From an uncultured Collinsella sp. (lineage in GTDB: Bacteria > Actinomycetota > Coriobacteriia > Coriobacteriales > Coriobacteriaceae): a DNA stretch of 6,234 nt. The DNA lies in the NCBI GenBank assembly GCA_958407555.1, contig CATYJC010000100.1, forward strand, positions 1 through 6,234, written 5' to 3'. Each line of letters begins with the position of its first letter. The first letter of the stretch is position 1. Under the pieces are notes generated by a model that saw only the letters and a program-made list of their open reading frames with translations, searched no databases and was not told where the DNA came from. The position numbers and the translations under genes are program-made. This document shows positions 5,833-6,234 of the stretch, in pieces.

Positions 5833-6234
5833 ATGATCTACTGTCTGACTGGAAAAATCGTGAAAAAAAGCCTGAACGCCGTGGTGCTCAGCTGCGGCGG
5901 CGTGGGCTACTATGCCCAGTGCCCGGCCAGTGTGGCGGGGGCCCTACCCGGTGTGGGCAAGGAAGCCACCCTGTACACCGTGATGAGCGTGACCGAAAAC
6001 GACGTGAGCCTGTACGGTTTTGCCACCGAGGAGCAGCAGGCCTGCTTTGAGATGCTCACCGCCGTGTCCGGCGTGGGCCCCAAGGTAGGGCTGGCCATCC
6101 TGAGCGTGATGGAGCCGCAGCGGGTGGCGCTTGCCATCTCTGCAGGGGACCACAAGGCCTTTAAGGCCGCCAACGGCGTTGGCCCCAAGCTGGCCCAGCG
6201 CATCGTGCTGGAACTGAAGGACAAGGTGGCCAAG
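5833..6234 (+). CDS. ruvA: Holliday junction branch migration protein RuvA, N-terminal part
   Basis: RuvA binds four-way DNA junctions as a tetramer and directs the RuvB motor for branch migration. The 134 visible codons start MIYCLTGKIV and run off the window end; the full protein is about 200 residues. The OB-fold domain I spans about 1-62 (GGVGYYAQC at 22-30, SLYGF at 59-63). Domain II has two helix-hairpin-helix motifs, with GVGPK at 80-84 and again at 115-119. The flexible RuvB-contacting domain III would lie beyond the window. It is read opposite to all other genes and prefers CTG and GTG for Leu and Val, whereas the neighbouring genes use many CTC and GTC codons. The sequence looks like a Firmicutes gut anaerobe of the Faecalibacterium type; that source is an impression, not a search result. 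Confidence 0.95.
   Translation, partial: MIYCLTGKIVKKSLNAVVLSCGGVGYYAQCPASVAGALPGVGKEATLYTVMSVTENDVSLYGFATEEQQACFEMLTAVSGVGPKVGLAILSVMEPQRVALAISAGDHKAFKAANGVGPKLAQRIVLELKDKVAK

Noticed and set aside
5821..5946. Upstream extension of the dnaA frame to the stop at 5944-5946, suggesting a fused or re-started gene
   Set aside because: Beyond 5820 the translation is only the codon-phased antisense of ruvA, rich in Ala, Gly and His, and shows no DnaA motifs.
5910..6233. Minus-strand open frame opposite ruvA
   Set aside because: It is antisense to a clear RuvA sequence with two helix-hairpin-helix motifs.

Overview
The window carries two unrelated blocks of bacterial chromosome. Positions 41 to about 5820 form a replication-initiation locus read entirely on the minus strand, in the order dnaA (3' part only), a 238-base intergenic origin region, dnaN, recF, a DUF721/DciA-type gene and gyrB. 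This order, the high G+C content, the strong preference for C or G at third codon positions and the protein sequences suggest a Coriobacteriia gut actinobacterium, most likely Collinsella or a close relative. The lineage is an inference from synteny and remembered sequence character, not a database match.

Positions from about 5822 to 6234 hold the first 134 codons of ruvA on the plus strand, with its own Shine-Dalgarno sequence. Its sequence resembles ruvA of a Firmicutes gut anaerobe of the Oscillospirales/Faecalibacterium type. It abuts a dnaA that has lost its N-terminal domains and its whole ATP-binding core. An essential gene cut exactly where a foreign gene's leader begins is best explained as an assembly chimera between two gut bacteria, although a real rearrangement cannot be excluded from sequence alone.

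Layout from right to left, in the direction of minus-strand transcription: DnaA sensor 2 and DNA-binding domain (5820-5185); oriC-like spacer (5184-4947) with degenerate DnaA boxes, a five-unit DnaA-trio and an AT-rich unwinding element next to the dnaN start; dnaN; recF, 9 bases after dnaN; the DciA-like gene, overlapping recF by 14 bases; a strong rho-independent terminator (2150-2121); and gyrB, with its own short leader and a GTG start. Together they cover origin recognition (DnaA), helicase loading (DciA-like), processivity (DnaN clamp), repair of stalled forks (RecF) and relief of supercoiling (GyrB).

The most interesting parts are the origin, whose DnaA boxes all deviate from the classical nonamer, the matching change in the DnaA recognition helix (GNRNHST in place of GGRDHTT), and the chimeric junction. 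No tRNA, rRNA, CRISPR array, insertion sequence or other mobile element was found. No stretch above 300 bases lacks a gene.
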